From Pseudoselenomonas ruminantium (lineage in GTDB: Bacteria > Bacillota > Negativicutes > Selenomonadales > Selenomonadaceae), in assembly GCA_902780915.1 (NCBI GenBank), contig CACZHK010000005.1, positions 62,001 to 126,000 of the forward strand: a stretch of 64,000 bases of DNA, given 5' to 3'. Each line of letters starts with the position of its first letter. Within the stretch, counting starts at the first letter, position 1. The notes under the pieces are model-generated. The model had not been told where the DNA came from. It ran no database searches and was given only the letters and a program-made list of their open reading frames with translations. This document shows positions 50,857 to 58,676 of the stretch, piece by piece. Both the position numbers and the translations under genes were made by a program.

Positions 50857-51325
50857 AGGACTCCTGCAAATAATTTTCTTCAAAAATCGCTGCTGCTGTT
50901 GCACATAAATCGGCACAGGGGCGTACAGCATAATATTCTTTTGTGCGTTTTGAGGGCGTGGGCTGGTCATGCTTTTGTTCTAATCCCAGCAACTCACGAC
51001 AGATGATGGAACCTTTGCTTTCCTGGAATTGAAGGACAAGCTTTTGTGTTTTGCTATACAATGCTTTTTTCTTTTCGTCATCCGGTGTGTCGTAGCCATC
51101 CGTTAATCCTATTAACAGGCATAAGGCTGAAACTGCACCACATACCTCACGGAGGCGGCTTATACCACCGCCCATTGGCGATGCCATTCGTAAAACGGTC
51201 TTGGCATCCAATCCCTTTTCCTGCAAATAATCCTCATAAGCCAGCAGCACTGACTGAGAGCAATTATAGCCAGAATTGAAATTGTCTTTAGCTTTTTTGC
51301 CACGAATTGACTGTTCAATGTTCAT
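50843..51325 (-). CDS. C_GCAxxG_C_C family protein
   Basis: 160 residues. NCSQSVLLAY, then SRLREVCGAVSALCLLIGL gives the C-GCAxxG-C pattern, with a further Cys in SIICRELLGL and C-x3-C near the end. A redox-active-cysteine family mostly seen in anaerobes. Start ATG 51325 behind GGAGGT. A leftward gene inside the late region, so probably acquired cargo. It diverges from cassette G. Confidence 0.85.
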   Translation of the reverse strand: MNIEQSIRGKKAKDNFNSGYNCSQSVLLAYEDYLQEKGLDAKTVLRMASPMGGGISRLREVCGAVSALCLLIGLTDGYDTPDDEKKKALYSKTQKLVLQFQESKGSIICRELLGLEQKHDQPTPSKRTKEYYAVRPCADLCATAAAIFEENYLQESSKKQ

Positions 51326-51341
51326 GGGGGTGACCTCCATT

Positions 51342-51448
51342 GTATACATAAATAAAAGCAATTTATGACTTGCTATTTCCTCCATAAAGAGCGAATATAC
51401 ACATACCGAAAGGGAAAAACACAGACGACCGAAAAGGAGGAAAACAAA
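51342..51448 (+). promoter_or_regulatory. Control cassette G
   Basis: TGTATACA with GTATAC at 51342-51347, 26 bp, TGC-TATTTC (51374-51379), leader AGAGCGAATATACACATACC and GAAAGGGAAA, AAAGGAGGAAA before ATG 51449. Separated from the other cassettes by the terminase gene. Confidence 0.85.
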
Positions 51449-51775
51449 ATGACCAAACAGGAAATCGCCGAGATTATCGAGAGCAAGGGCAACGAGTATG
51501 GATTCAAGATGAGGGACATGGGGTCGGCTTGGACGAGCGAACAGACCAGCGAAAGCAACATCCGCATCGAGGTTTTCAAGGAAACCGACTACGACAAAAC
51601 CAGCTGGGAAGACCGCAGGGTGGCGATAAACCTCAAGGTCACCGGGTGCATTTGCCGGATGGGCGACCGCAGGGAGGCGGCAGACCTTCAGAAAACCGCA
51701 GACGAGATTGCAAGGGGCGCCAAGATGGTAGCTGAACTTGAGAAGATGGACCTTTCCTACATCGAAACCTTCTAA
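51449..51775 (+). CDS. Cassette protein, unknown family
   Basis: 108 residues: EIAEIIESKGNEYGFKMRDM, SESNIRIEVFKETDYDKTSW, ADLQKTADEIARGAKMVAEL. An alpha/beta fold with a helical C-terminus; no family known. Last member of the cassette array, ended by its own hairpin. Confidence 0.7.
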   Translation: MTKQEIAEIIESKGNEYGFKMRDMGSAWTSEQTSESNIRIEVFKETDYDKTSWEDRRVAINLKVTGCICRMGDRREAADLQKTADEIARGAKMVAELEKMDLSYIETF

Positions 51776-51792
51776 GCCGAAAACAAGAACGG

Positions 51793-51819
51793 AGCGCCGC
51801 TCGAAAGGGCGGTGCTTTT
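51793..51819 (+). terminator. Terminator of cassette G
   Basis: AGCGCCGC paired with GGCGGTGCT across a TCGAAAGG loop, followed by TTTT. Confidence 0.7.
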
Positions 51820-51829
51820 GCGTGGAATG

Positions 51830-52054
51830 TCATCTTCTCTTGGCGTTTTCTTTCTCAGTGGTTACAACAATGACCGTGTCATCGTCATCGATTTCTACAC
51901 CGCAACGTGGGCAACAGGCATATTCCGTACCACCGGGAAGATTCCTTTTCCCTTGGCACTTGGTACAGAAATCAGTGTTGCACCTTTTGCAGTGCAGTAT
52001 TTCACCAAAGTCTCTTCTGCCACATCTTGGACAGCCGTCATAATACTGGGGCAT
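51830..52054 (-). CDS. Zinc-ribbon protein
   Basis: 74 residues with four CxxC pairs: DGCPRCGRRDF, LHCKRCNTDF, CTKCQGKR and CCPRCGVEID. Follows the metallopeptidase gene by 40 bp in the same direction, so probably an operon partner. Function unknown. Confidence 0.7.
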   Translation of the reverse strand: MPQYYDGCPRCGRRDFGEILHCKRCNTDFCTKCQGKRNLPGGTEYACCPRCGVEIDDDDTVIVVTTEKENAKRR

Positions 52055-52094
52055 AGTGAATTCCTCCGTCAAAGAAAAACGATACATTCACTGA

Positions 52095-52979
52095 TTATTT
52101 AGATTTCGACTTAGACAAGATTAACGATTCGATTGGTTTTTGAGTAGTTTCTAATTCTTGTTCAATTTTACCAGCAACAACTAGTATGGTTTCTATGCTA
52201 ATTTTTTCTGGAATGCATTCGTTATTGTTTAAAAAATGTGCTAAGTATTTATGCGATGGATTATCTATTCCTCTTCTTTGAGTAATTAGCCAACAGACAC
52301 TTTCTGCTTCAAATTCACATTCGTTTTTGGGTAATGACCTTCTATCGTCCCAAGGGAGTCGTGAATTGCCATAATCGCCAGTATGACCACAATATATGTG
52401 TGCAACTTCGTGAATGAGGGTAGCAAATTTTTCGGCATCAGACAAGTTGCTATTTATGACGATATCGTTAATTCGTTGTATTGTATAGCGACAATTTCCT
52501 TGGTAGTAAGAGATATGGTTATTGTTATGTGAGGGAGTTGTATATCCAGCGCTGTTTGCACCTCTGGTAACAAAATTCACATTGATACCTCGTCCTTTTA
52601 GATTATCAATGAGATGATAAATTTCTTTTTTAGATACCTCGCCTTTTTTTATTTCAAATATAGATTCCAATTCTATGGGCTTGGTTTCTGGTATGAGATC
52701 TCCTTCTTCAAAAACGAACTCAACGGGACCAAATGGACGCAGGATGACTAAAGGGTTTGCACCTTCTTTTAGTTCAGCTCCCAAATTACGCCATTGCAAT
52801 GCAGTGGCTACCTTTCCAGCACCTGGACGCTGCATATAAACCAGCATAGCGTTGTATGGAGACAACTTTGTCAATCCAGCAATGTGATTCATAAAAGAGT
52901 GGAAATGCTCTGATTGGCGGTAGGTGAGGACTTGAGAAAACAATGTGTCTAAACGTAAATCTTCTTTCTTCTTATTCAA
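52095..52979 (-). CDS. ArdC/ImmA-like zinc metallopeptidase
   Basis: 294 residues, AT-rich. The N-terminal half (LSPYNAMLVYMQRPGAGKVA, WRNLGAELKEGANPLVILRP) resembles the ArdC antirestriction N-domain. The peptidase motif is TLIHEVAHIYCGH (HExxH) with a downstream Glu in NECEFEAESVCWL. Relatives are ImmA/IrrE repressor-cleaving peptidases and ArdC antirestriction proteins. With the zinc-ribbon gene it forms a leftward pair between terminase and portal, a usual place for cargo. Confidence 0.8.
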   Translation of the reverse strand: MNKKKEDLRLDTLFSQVLTYRQSEHFHSFMNHIAGLTKLSPYNAMLVYMQRPGAGKVATALQWRNLGAELKEGANPLVILRPFGPVEFVFEEGDLIPETKPIELESIFEIKKGEVSKKEIYHLIDNLKGRGINVNFVTRGANSAGYTTPSHNNNHISYYQGNCRYTIQRINDIVINSNLSDAEKFATLIHEVAHIYCGHTGDYGNSRLPWDDRRSLPKNECEFEAESVCWLITQRRGIDNPSHKYLAHFLNNNECIPEKISIETILVVAGKIEQELETTQKPIESLILSKSKSK

Positions 52980-53039
52980 TTACCATCACCCTTTTGGAAA
53001 ATATTGGCTGATTGATTTTTTATTAGGAGCGTGATACCT

Positions 53040-54293
53040 ATGAATTTCTTCACAAAACTTTTCCGTTCAAGGGACAAGCCAACCAACCTGTATCATTTCA
53101 GTGGTTGGCCGTTTGTCTTCGGCAGGTCAGCCAGTGGTAAAAAGGTTAATGAGTTCACTGCCATGCAGACCACGGCAGTTTATGCTTGCGTCCGCATCCT
53201 GGCTGAGTCCGTTGCCAGCCTGCCGCTTCATGTCTATGAGTACAAGGGACAAGGCAAGGAGCGGGTGCCGGGGCATCCACTATATGTCTTGCTGCATGAT
53301 GTTCCTAACCCCGAAATGACATCTTTCATATTTCGAGAGACGGCCATGATTCACCTGCTTTTGTGGGGAAATTCCTACTCGCAGATAATCCGTGATGGCA
53401 TGGGGCGTGTGGTGGGGCTGTATCCGCTCTTGCCAAATCACATGAGCGTTGACCGGGACGAGCATGGCGAGATTGTCTATACCTACACGCCGAGCAATGA
53501 CAGCAACCCCAATCTCAAAGGGACACAGCAGGTGCAGCTCCGCAGACAGGATGTCTTGCATATTCCTGGGCTGGGCTTTGATGGGCTGGTGGGTTACTCG
53601 CCCATAGCCATGGCGCGTAATGCCGTAGGCATGACGTTGGCTTGTGAGGAATATGGCTCGGCATTCTTTGCCAATGGGGCAAGACCAGGGGGCGTACTGA
53701 AGCACCCCGGAGTTCTCAAAGACCCATCGAAGCTGAGAGAAAGCTGGCAGGCTGTATATGGCGGCACTGCCAACACGGGCAAGGTCGTGGTGCTGGAGGA
53801 GGGAGTGGACTATCAGCAGATTTCCATCCCGCCGGAGGAGGCACAGTTCCTTGAAACCCGCAAGTTTCAGATTGATGAGATAGCCAGGCTCTACCGAGTA
53901 CCACCCCACATGATTGGTGACCTTGAGAAAAGCTCGTTCAACAACATCGAGCAGCAGTCTCTGGAGTTCGTGAAATACACCCTCAACCCCTGGGTAGTGC
54001 GGTGGGAGCAGTCCTTGCAGAAAGCCCTGCTGAATACTGCCGAACAGAAGCGGTACTTCATCAAGTTTAATGTGGATGGTCTGCTGCGAGGGGACTACCA
54101 GAGCCGCATGGCTGGCTATGCAGTGGGCAGGCAGAACGGCTGGCTCTCAGCCAACGACATCCGTGAGATGGAGAACATGAATCCAATCCCGGACGAGGAG
54201 GGCGGTAATCTGTATCTCATCAATGGTAACTTGTGCAAGCTCCGTGATGCGGGGCTGTTTGGCAAGACTGGAGGTAAAAATGAAGAAGCGTAA
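53040..54293 (+). CDS. Portal protein, HK97 family
   Basis: 417 residues. TAMQTTAVYACVRILAESVA, HPLYVLLHDVPNPEMTSFIF, LLLWGNSYSQIIRD and RLYRVPPHMIGDLEKSSFNN are classical HK97 portal blocks. The ring forms the DNA entry vertex. ATG 53040 has AGGAG about 11 bp upstream; a GTG three codons earlier is too close to the ribosome site. Overlaps the protease gene by 14 bp. Confidence 0.96.
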   Translation: MNFFTKLFRSRDKPTNLYHFSGWPFVFGRSASGKKVNEFTAMQTTAVYACVRILAESVASLPLHVYEYKGQGKERVPGHPLYVLLHDVPNPEMTSFIFRETAMIHLLLWGNSYSQIIRDGMGRVVGLYPLLPNHMSVDRDEHGEIVYTYTPSNDSNPNLKGTQQVQLRRQDVLHIPGLGFDGLVGYSPIAMARNAVGMTLACEEYGSAFFANGARPGGVLKHPGVLKDPSKLRESWQAVYGGTANTGKVVVLEEGVDYQQISIPPEEAQFLETRKFQIDEIARLYRVPPHMIGDLEKSSFNNIEQQSLEFVKYTLNPWVVRWEQSLQKALLNTAEQKRYFIKFNVDGLLRGDYQSRMAGYAVGRQNGWLSANDIREMENMNPIPDEEGGNLYLINGNLCKLRDAGLFGKTGGKNEEA

Positions 54294-55005
54294 GTTTTGG
54301 AACTGGGTGCGTGACTCTGATACAGGGGAACGCACCCTTGTGCTTAACGGCACTATTGCCGAGGATTCCTGGTTTGGCGATGAGGTCACGCCTGGAATCT
54401 TCCGTGATGAGCTGATGAAGTGCGATGGCAATATCACGGTCTGGATTAACAGTCCAGGCGGGGATGTCTTCGCGGCGGCTCAAATCTACAATATGCTCAT
54501 GGACTACAAGGGCAATGTCACTGTTCGCATTGACGGTCTTGCTGCCTCGGCTGCCACCATGATCGCCATGGCTGGCGCTACTGTGGAGATGTCTCCAGTG
54601 GGAATGTTCATGGTGCATAACCCCAGCACAGCAGTTATCGGCAACACCAAGGAAATGCAGGCTGCTATCCAGATGCTTGAAGAAGTGAAGGACAGCATAA
54701 TCAATGCCTACGAACTAAAGACTGGATTGCCCCGTCAGCAACTGTCCGACCTTATGGATGCGGAAAGCTGGATGAACGCCAAGAAGGCTGTGGAACTGGG
54801 CTTTGCGGACAAGATTCTTTTCGCCAATGAAGACGAGGAAAAGAAGTCTGAGGGTGTTGAAGCAATGCTCTTTTCCCGCAGGGCAGTCACCAACTCGTTT
54901 ATGGATAAATTTATGGCACAGAGCAAGGATGTATTGCCAGCCGTGCCGGACAACCGTGTATCTGCGGATGCTCTCAGGAGCCGTCTGAATCTTATTGTTC
55001 ACTGA
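54280..55005 (+). CDS. Head maturation protease, ClpP type (S14)
   Basis: 241 residues. Ser90 in GLAASAATMIAMAG and His113 in MFMVHNPSTAV form the ClpP active site, with INSPGGDVFAAAQIY before them. Cleaves the capsid delta domain during prohead maturation. ATG 54280 behind GGAGGTAA. Confidence 0.95.
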   Translation: MKKRKFWNWVRDSDTGERTLVLNGTIAEDSWFGDEVTPGIFRDELMKCDGNITVWINSPGGDVFAAAQIYNMLMDYKGNVTVRIDGLAASAATMIAMAGATVEMSPVGMFMVHNPSTAVIGNTKEMQAAIQMLEEVKDSIINAYELKTGLPRQQLSDLMDAESWMNAKKAVELGFADKILFANEDEEKKSEGVEAMLFSRRAVTNSFMDKFMAQSKDVLPAVPDNRVSADALRSRLNLIVH

Positions 55006-55020
55006 TTGGAGGAATTATTT

Positions 55021-56208
55021 ATGGCAAACGTTATGGAACTTCGTACTAAGAGAGCACAGCTTTGGGAAGGTGCCAAGGCATTCCTGGACAGCCACACTGA
55101 CAAGGATGGCAAGCTGTCTGCCGAGGATGCTGACGTCTACGACAAGATGGAGGCAGATGTGGTGGCTCTCGGCAAGGACATCGAGCGTCTGGAGCGGCAG
55201 GCAGCTATCGATGCCGAGATGTCCAAGCCCACCACTGAGCCGATTGTCAACAAGCCAGCCGCCGCTGTGCCGGAGAAGAAGGGCAGGGCAGCAGATGAAT
55301 ACCGCCAGGCCATGATTGCCGCCATCCGCAGCAACTTCCGCAACGTGTCCAACGTCCTGCAGGAAGGTGTCGATGCCGATGGCGGTTATTTGGTGCCGGA
55401 GGAGATGGACAGCCGCCTCATTGATGTGCTGACCGAGGAAAACATCATGCGTAATCTTGGCACCAAGATTACCACCAGCGGTGAGCGCAAAATCAACATC
55501 GCTGCCACCAAGCCCGCCGCATCCTGGATTGAGGAGGGCGGTGCGCTGTCTTTCGGTGATGCGACCTTTGACCAGATTATCATGGATGCCTACAAGCTCC
55601 ATGTGGCAATCAAGGTCACGGAGGAACTGCTCTACGACAACGCTTTCAATCTGGAGAGCTACATCATCCAGCAGTTCGGCAAGGCCATCTCCAATGCCGA
55701 GGAGGATGCCTTCCTCAACGGTGATGGCAACCACAAGCCCACTGGCCTGCTGACCACGGCTGAGACTGGTATCACCACCAGCGGTGCCTCTATTGCGGCA
55801 GATGAACTTATCGAGCTGGTCTATAAGCTCAAGCGTCCTTACCGCAAGAATGCTGCCTTTATCATCAACGACCAGACTCTGTCGGTCATCCGCAAGCTGA
55901 AGGACGCTAACCAGGCATACATCTGGCAGCCCTCCTACCAGGCTGGAGAGCCGGATCGCCTGCTGGGCTACGCTCTGCACACTTCGCCTTACATGCCGAC
56001 CATTGCGGCGGGCAAGGCAGTCATCGCTTTTGGTGACTACTCATATTACAACATCGGCGACCGTGGCACTCGTTCCCTGCAGGAACTGAAGGAACTCTTT
56101 GCTGGCAACGGCATGGTGGGCTTTGTGATGAAGGAGCGTGTGGACGGCAAGCTGGTGCTGCCGGAGGCGGTGCAGACGCTGAAAATCAAGGGTTCCGACA
56201 AGGGCTGA
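55021..56208 (+). CDS. Major capsid protein, HK97 fold
   Basis: 395 residues. A coiled-coil delta domain (residues 1-75) is probably removed by the protease; the capsid domain starts near DGGYLVPEEMDSRLIDVLTE and contains EEDAFLNGDGNHKPTG. ATG 55021 has TTGGAGG upstream. A terminator lies 9 bp after the stop. Confidence 0.96.
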   Translation: MANVMELRTKRAQLWEGAKAFLDSHTDKDGKLSAEDADVYDKMEADVVALGKDIERLERQAAIDAEMSKPTTEPIVNKPAAAVPEKKGRAADEYRQAMIAAIRSNFRNVSNVLQEGVDADGGYLVPEEMDSRLIDVLTEENIMRNLGTKITTSGERKINIAATKPAASWIEEGGALSFGDATFDQIIMDAYKLHVAIKVTEELLYDNAFNLESYIIQQFGKAISNAEEDAFLNGDGNHKPTGLLTTAETGITTSGASIAADELIELVYKLKRPYRKNAAFIINDQTLSVIRKLKDANQAYIWQPSYQAGEPDRLLGYALHTSPYMPTIAAGKAVIAFGDYSYYNIGDRGTRSLQELKELFAGNGMVGFVMKERVDGKLVLPEAVQTLKIKGSDKG

Positions 56209-56216
56209 GTTTTGTG

Positions 56217-56245
56217 AGGGGGTAACGAAATGTTACTCCCTTTTT
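56217..56245 (+). terminator. Terminator after the capsid gene
   Basis: AGGGGGTAAC / GTTACTCCCT, 10-bp stem with one wobble pair, loop GAAAT, then five Ts. Would lower expression of downstream connector and tail genes relative to the capsid protein. Confidence 0.8.
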
Positions 56246-56266
56246 CAATATAAGGGGGCGGTTCAA

Positions 56267-56542
56267 TTGATTGTAACCTTACCAAAAGTAAAAAAGTATC
56301 TCCGCATTGATAACGATGATGAGGACGATATTGTCCGCAAGCTGCTGCGGTCGGCAGAGCAAATCTGCATAGATGTCTCCAGACTGAATGCAGAGGAATT
56401 CGAGGCCTGCGGAGCCATAGCAAAGACGGCGGTTCTATATACAGTCGGTTATCTGTATGAGCATCGGGAGGAGGCTGATCATAAGGCACTCACCATGACG
56501 TTGCGGTCGTTGCTGATGGGCATTCGTCGGGAGGGTTTCTGA
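56267..56542 (+). CDS. Head-tail connector (gp6-like)
   Basis: 91 residues: VKKYLRIDNDDEDDIVRKLL, then AVLYTVGYLYEHREEAD. This is the helical HK97 gp6/SPP1 gp15 connector type. TTG start; GGGGGCGG upstream. The stop overlaps the next ATG. Confidence 0.88.
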   Translation: MIVTLPKVKKYLRIDNDDEDDIVRKLLRSAEQICIDVSRLNAEEFEACGAIAKTAVLYTVGYLYEHREEADHKALTMTLRSLLMGIRREGF

Positions 56543-56880
56543 TGAACATACACTTGAGCGAACTCAAGCAACGGGTCAAGATACTCAGACCTGTTGCAAC
56601 GGAGGATGAGGTAGGCAATCTTATCGAGCAGGGCAGGTCAGAGGTGGCTACAGTCTGGGCCATGGTGCTGCCGTATGCAGCCAAGATTTCTGATGGCTAT
56701 GCCGAGAAGGTGGACGAGGTTACCTATCGCGTGGTAATCAGATACCGAGAGGATATACAGGTAACGGATATCCTGCAGTGGCGAGGTAATACGCTGATGA
56801 TGGCAGCCCCGCCTTATGCCTTGAATGGGGGGCGTAAGTATCTGGTCATGGAGGCAAAGGAGCTGGTGGAGGATGGCTAA
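56542..56880 (+). CDS. Head-tail adaptor / head closure protein
   Basis: 112 residues, SPP1 gp16 type: LKQRVKILRPVATEDEVGNL, EVATVWAMVLPYAAK, YRVVIRYREDIQVTDILQWR. Closes the head-tail channel. Confidence 0.85.
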   Translation: MNIHLSELKQRVKILRPVATEDEVGNLIEQGRSEVATVWAMVLPYAAKISDGYAEKVDEVTYRVVIRYREDIQVTDILQWRGNTLMMAAPPYALNGGRKYLVMEAKELVEDG

Positions 56881-57256
56881 GGGCTGGCAATCTTCAGAGC
56901 AGATTCTGCGGGAACTGGGCGAGAACGCTACTAAGGCCGCCAAGTCTGCCCTGGCAGAGGGCGTTGAACTGGTCATGAAGGAGGCCAAGGAACGCTGCCC
57001 TGTCTACACTGGTACTGACAGACGAGTAGTTAAGGGTGCGTTGAAAAATTCCATCCATGCGGAAAAGATGAAGGGCGGTGCCAAATATAAAATCATCGCC
57101 GATGCCTTATCGCATGATGGCATCTTCTATGGCAAGCTGGTAGAGTTCAGTCCCGCCATTAACAAGCCCTTCATGTATCCGGCATTGGATGCCCAACGGG
57201 AAACGGTCAAAAAGCTGATAGTTGAAGCAGTGCGAGAGGCGGTGCGGAAAAGGTGA
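56873..57256 (+). CDS. HK97 gp10-family tail terminator/completion protein
   Basis: 127 residues: LREYGEN-like helix ILRELGENATKAAKSALAEG, RCPVYTGTDRRVVKGALKNS, FYGKLVEFSP. Start at 56873 inside the preceding gene, behind AAAGGAG. Confidence 0.85.
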   Translation: MAKGWQSSEQILRELGENATKAAKSALAEGVELVMKEAKERCPVYTGTDRRVVKGALKNSIHAEKMKGGAKYKIIADALSHDGIFYGKLVEFSPAINKPFMYPALDAQRETVKKLIVEAVREAVRKR

Positions 57257-57624
57257 ACATCAAGGAAAAAGTGTATAAGGCGTTATCATCCTCACGGGAA
57301 CTGACATCCTTGCTGGTGAAAGACAGGCGTAGTAGATGCATCTATCCGGGAGTCAGCCCCAATGCAGGTAGCTATCCCATCATTGTCTACAATGTCATTT
57401 CGGATGTCCCGGTTCTGGTGGCAGATGGCGAGGAGATGGAGCGACGGGTAACGGTGAGAATCCATATTCTCACCAAGGATGGTCACTATGAGGATATTTA
57501 CAGTGCTGTACGCAAGGCTATTCTGAAACTGGGCTTTATGCGTAAGCAGTCACTGGAAACGGCAGAGAAGGATGTTTTTGTTTATTGTGTGGATTTTGTA
57601 GCAGGAATAGGAGTGGATGAGTAA
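57253..57624 (+). CDS. Tail completion protein (DUF3168 type)
   Basis: 123 residues: VYKALSSSRELTSLLVKDRR, YPIIVYNVISDVPVLVADGE, VTVRIHILTKDGHYEDIYSA. GTG start overlapping the previous stop by 4 bp; its own stop overlaps the major tail ATG by one base. Confidence 0.82.
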   Translation: MNIKEKVYKALSSSRELTSLLVKDRRSRCIYPGVSPNAGSYPIIVYNVISDVPVLVADGEEMERRVTVRIHILTKDGHYEDIYSAVRKAILKLGFMRKQSLETAEKDVFVYCVDFVAGIGVDE

Positions 57625-58163
57625 TGGCAGAAGTGAAACCGACCAGCAGGCTGGTCAGTGGGCAGTTTATCAATGTACAGAGACTTCATGTGGCAAAGCT
57701 GCTGACGGATGAAGCCGGAGGTGAAGCAACCTATGATACCCCTGTGGACTTGGGCAAGGTACTCCGCAGCATCGACATCAAGCCATCCAACAGCAGTGCC
57801 GAACTTTATGCCGATGGCCAGTCCATTGACACGGCTAACAATACAGCCGCATATCTCCTGGGGCACAAATGTGAGAACGGCGTGATGGTAGCCAACAAGG
57901 ACGATGTGGCTCCGTACTTCGCGGTGATGTTCCAGAGCGACAAGCGGAACGGCAGCAAAAGGCTGATGAAGTTCTTCAAAGTCATGTTCCAGGAGCCCTC
58001 TGTCAAAGGCTCTACCAAGGAGGCAAATATTTCCTACCAGACACCGACACTGACCGCCAAGGCCATCTATCGCCTGTCTGATGGTAATAGCTACACCTAT
58101 GCCGATACGGAAAGTGCTGGACTTGAAGCGGAAATTGCTGCCAGCTGGTATGCAAGCGTCTGA
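57624..58163 (+). CDS. Major tail protein
   Basis: 179 residues. KVLRSIDIKPSNSSAELYAD, PYFAVMFQSDKRNGSKRLMK and the repeated beta-strands to AEIAASWYASV fit the phi13/TP901 major tail tube family. Its position before the G/GT chaperones supports this. Confidence 0.9.
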   Translation: MAEVKPTSRLVSGQFINVQRLHVAKLLTDEAGGEATYDTPVDLGKVLRSIDIKPSNSSAELYADGQSIDTANNTAAYLLGHKCENGVMVANKDDVAPYFAVMFQSDKRNGSKRLMKFFKVMFQEPSVKGSTKEANISYQTPTLTAKAIYRLSDGNSYTYADTESAGLEAEIAASWYASV

Positions 58164-58177
58164 GGGGGGCGGTTTAG

Positions 58178-58492
58178 ATGGATGCACCACAACTCAAAAT
58201 CAACGGCAAAATCATCCAGCCAGCACCTCCCAAGATGAAGGTGTGGCGGGAGTTCCTGGCATTCTTCGACAAGGACAAGGGCAAGATGACCGTGGAGGAT
58301 TTCCTCTCGGCTCATGTTGCCCTTATTGTTTTGGCGTTCAATCAGCCAGCGGTTAACACAGAATCGGTGGAGGATAATCTGGAGATTGCCGAGGTGGTTC
58401 CTCTTGCAAGGGAGCTATTCCAATGGCTGCAGGCACAGACCTTTGCCAAACTGGTGAATCTCCCAAACGGGGAAACGGAGACGGGGGAGTAG
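58178..58492 (+). CDS. Tail assembly chaperone G
   Basis: 104 residues: KMKVWREFLAFFDKDKGKMT, VALIVLAFNQPAVNTESVED. Zero-frame product of the G/GT pair that keeps the tape measure soluble during tail assembly. Confidence 0.88.
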   Translation: MDAPQLKINGKIIQPAPPKMKVWREFLAFFDKDKGKMTVEDFLSAHVALIVLAFNQPAVNTESVEDNLEIAEVVPLARELFQWLQAQTFAKLVNLPNGETETGE

Positions 58493-58665
58493 ACCTGTCT
58501 CCGTACCAGAATCTGCTGCTGTATTATGAGCGGCTGCAGCAGTCCTACGGCTGGACGATGCAGGAGGTGGATGAGCATGACATAGATTTTTTACTTGATC
58601 AGCTGACCGTACTCAGCCTGACGGATGGCAGACGCAATCAGAAATACATTGACGATGTCCTGTAG
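58178..58665 (+). CDS. Tail assembly chaperone GT by -1 frameshift
   Basis: The heptamer C-CCA-AAC at 58462-58468 lies in the zero frame of G (codons CCA at 58463 and AAC at 58466). Slippage by -1 there joins G codons 1-97 to the frame that ends at 58665 and contains LSPYQNLLLYYERLQQSYGW, the T domain. Total about 162 residues. The T frame has no good start of its own, which supports frameshifting. Confidence 0.82.
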
Positions 58666-58676
58666 GAGGTGGGCAG

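Noticed and set aside
47222-51448. Repeated cassettes as a CRISPR array
   Set aside because: Repeats are over 100 bp, spaced by genes of different size, and contain promoters and ribosome sites; no cas genes.
58469-58476. GGGGAAAC as the slippery site of the tail chaperone
   Set aside because: Its bases are not in the X-XXY-YYZ phase of the G frame, whereas C-CCA-AAC is.
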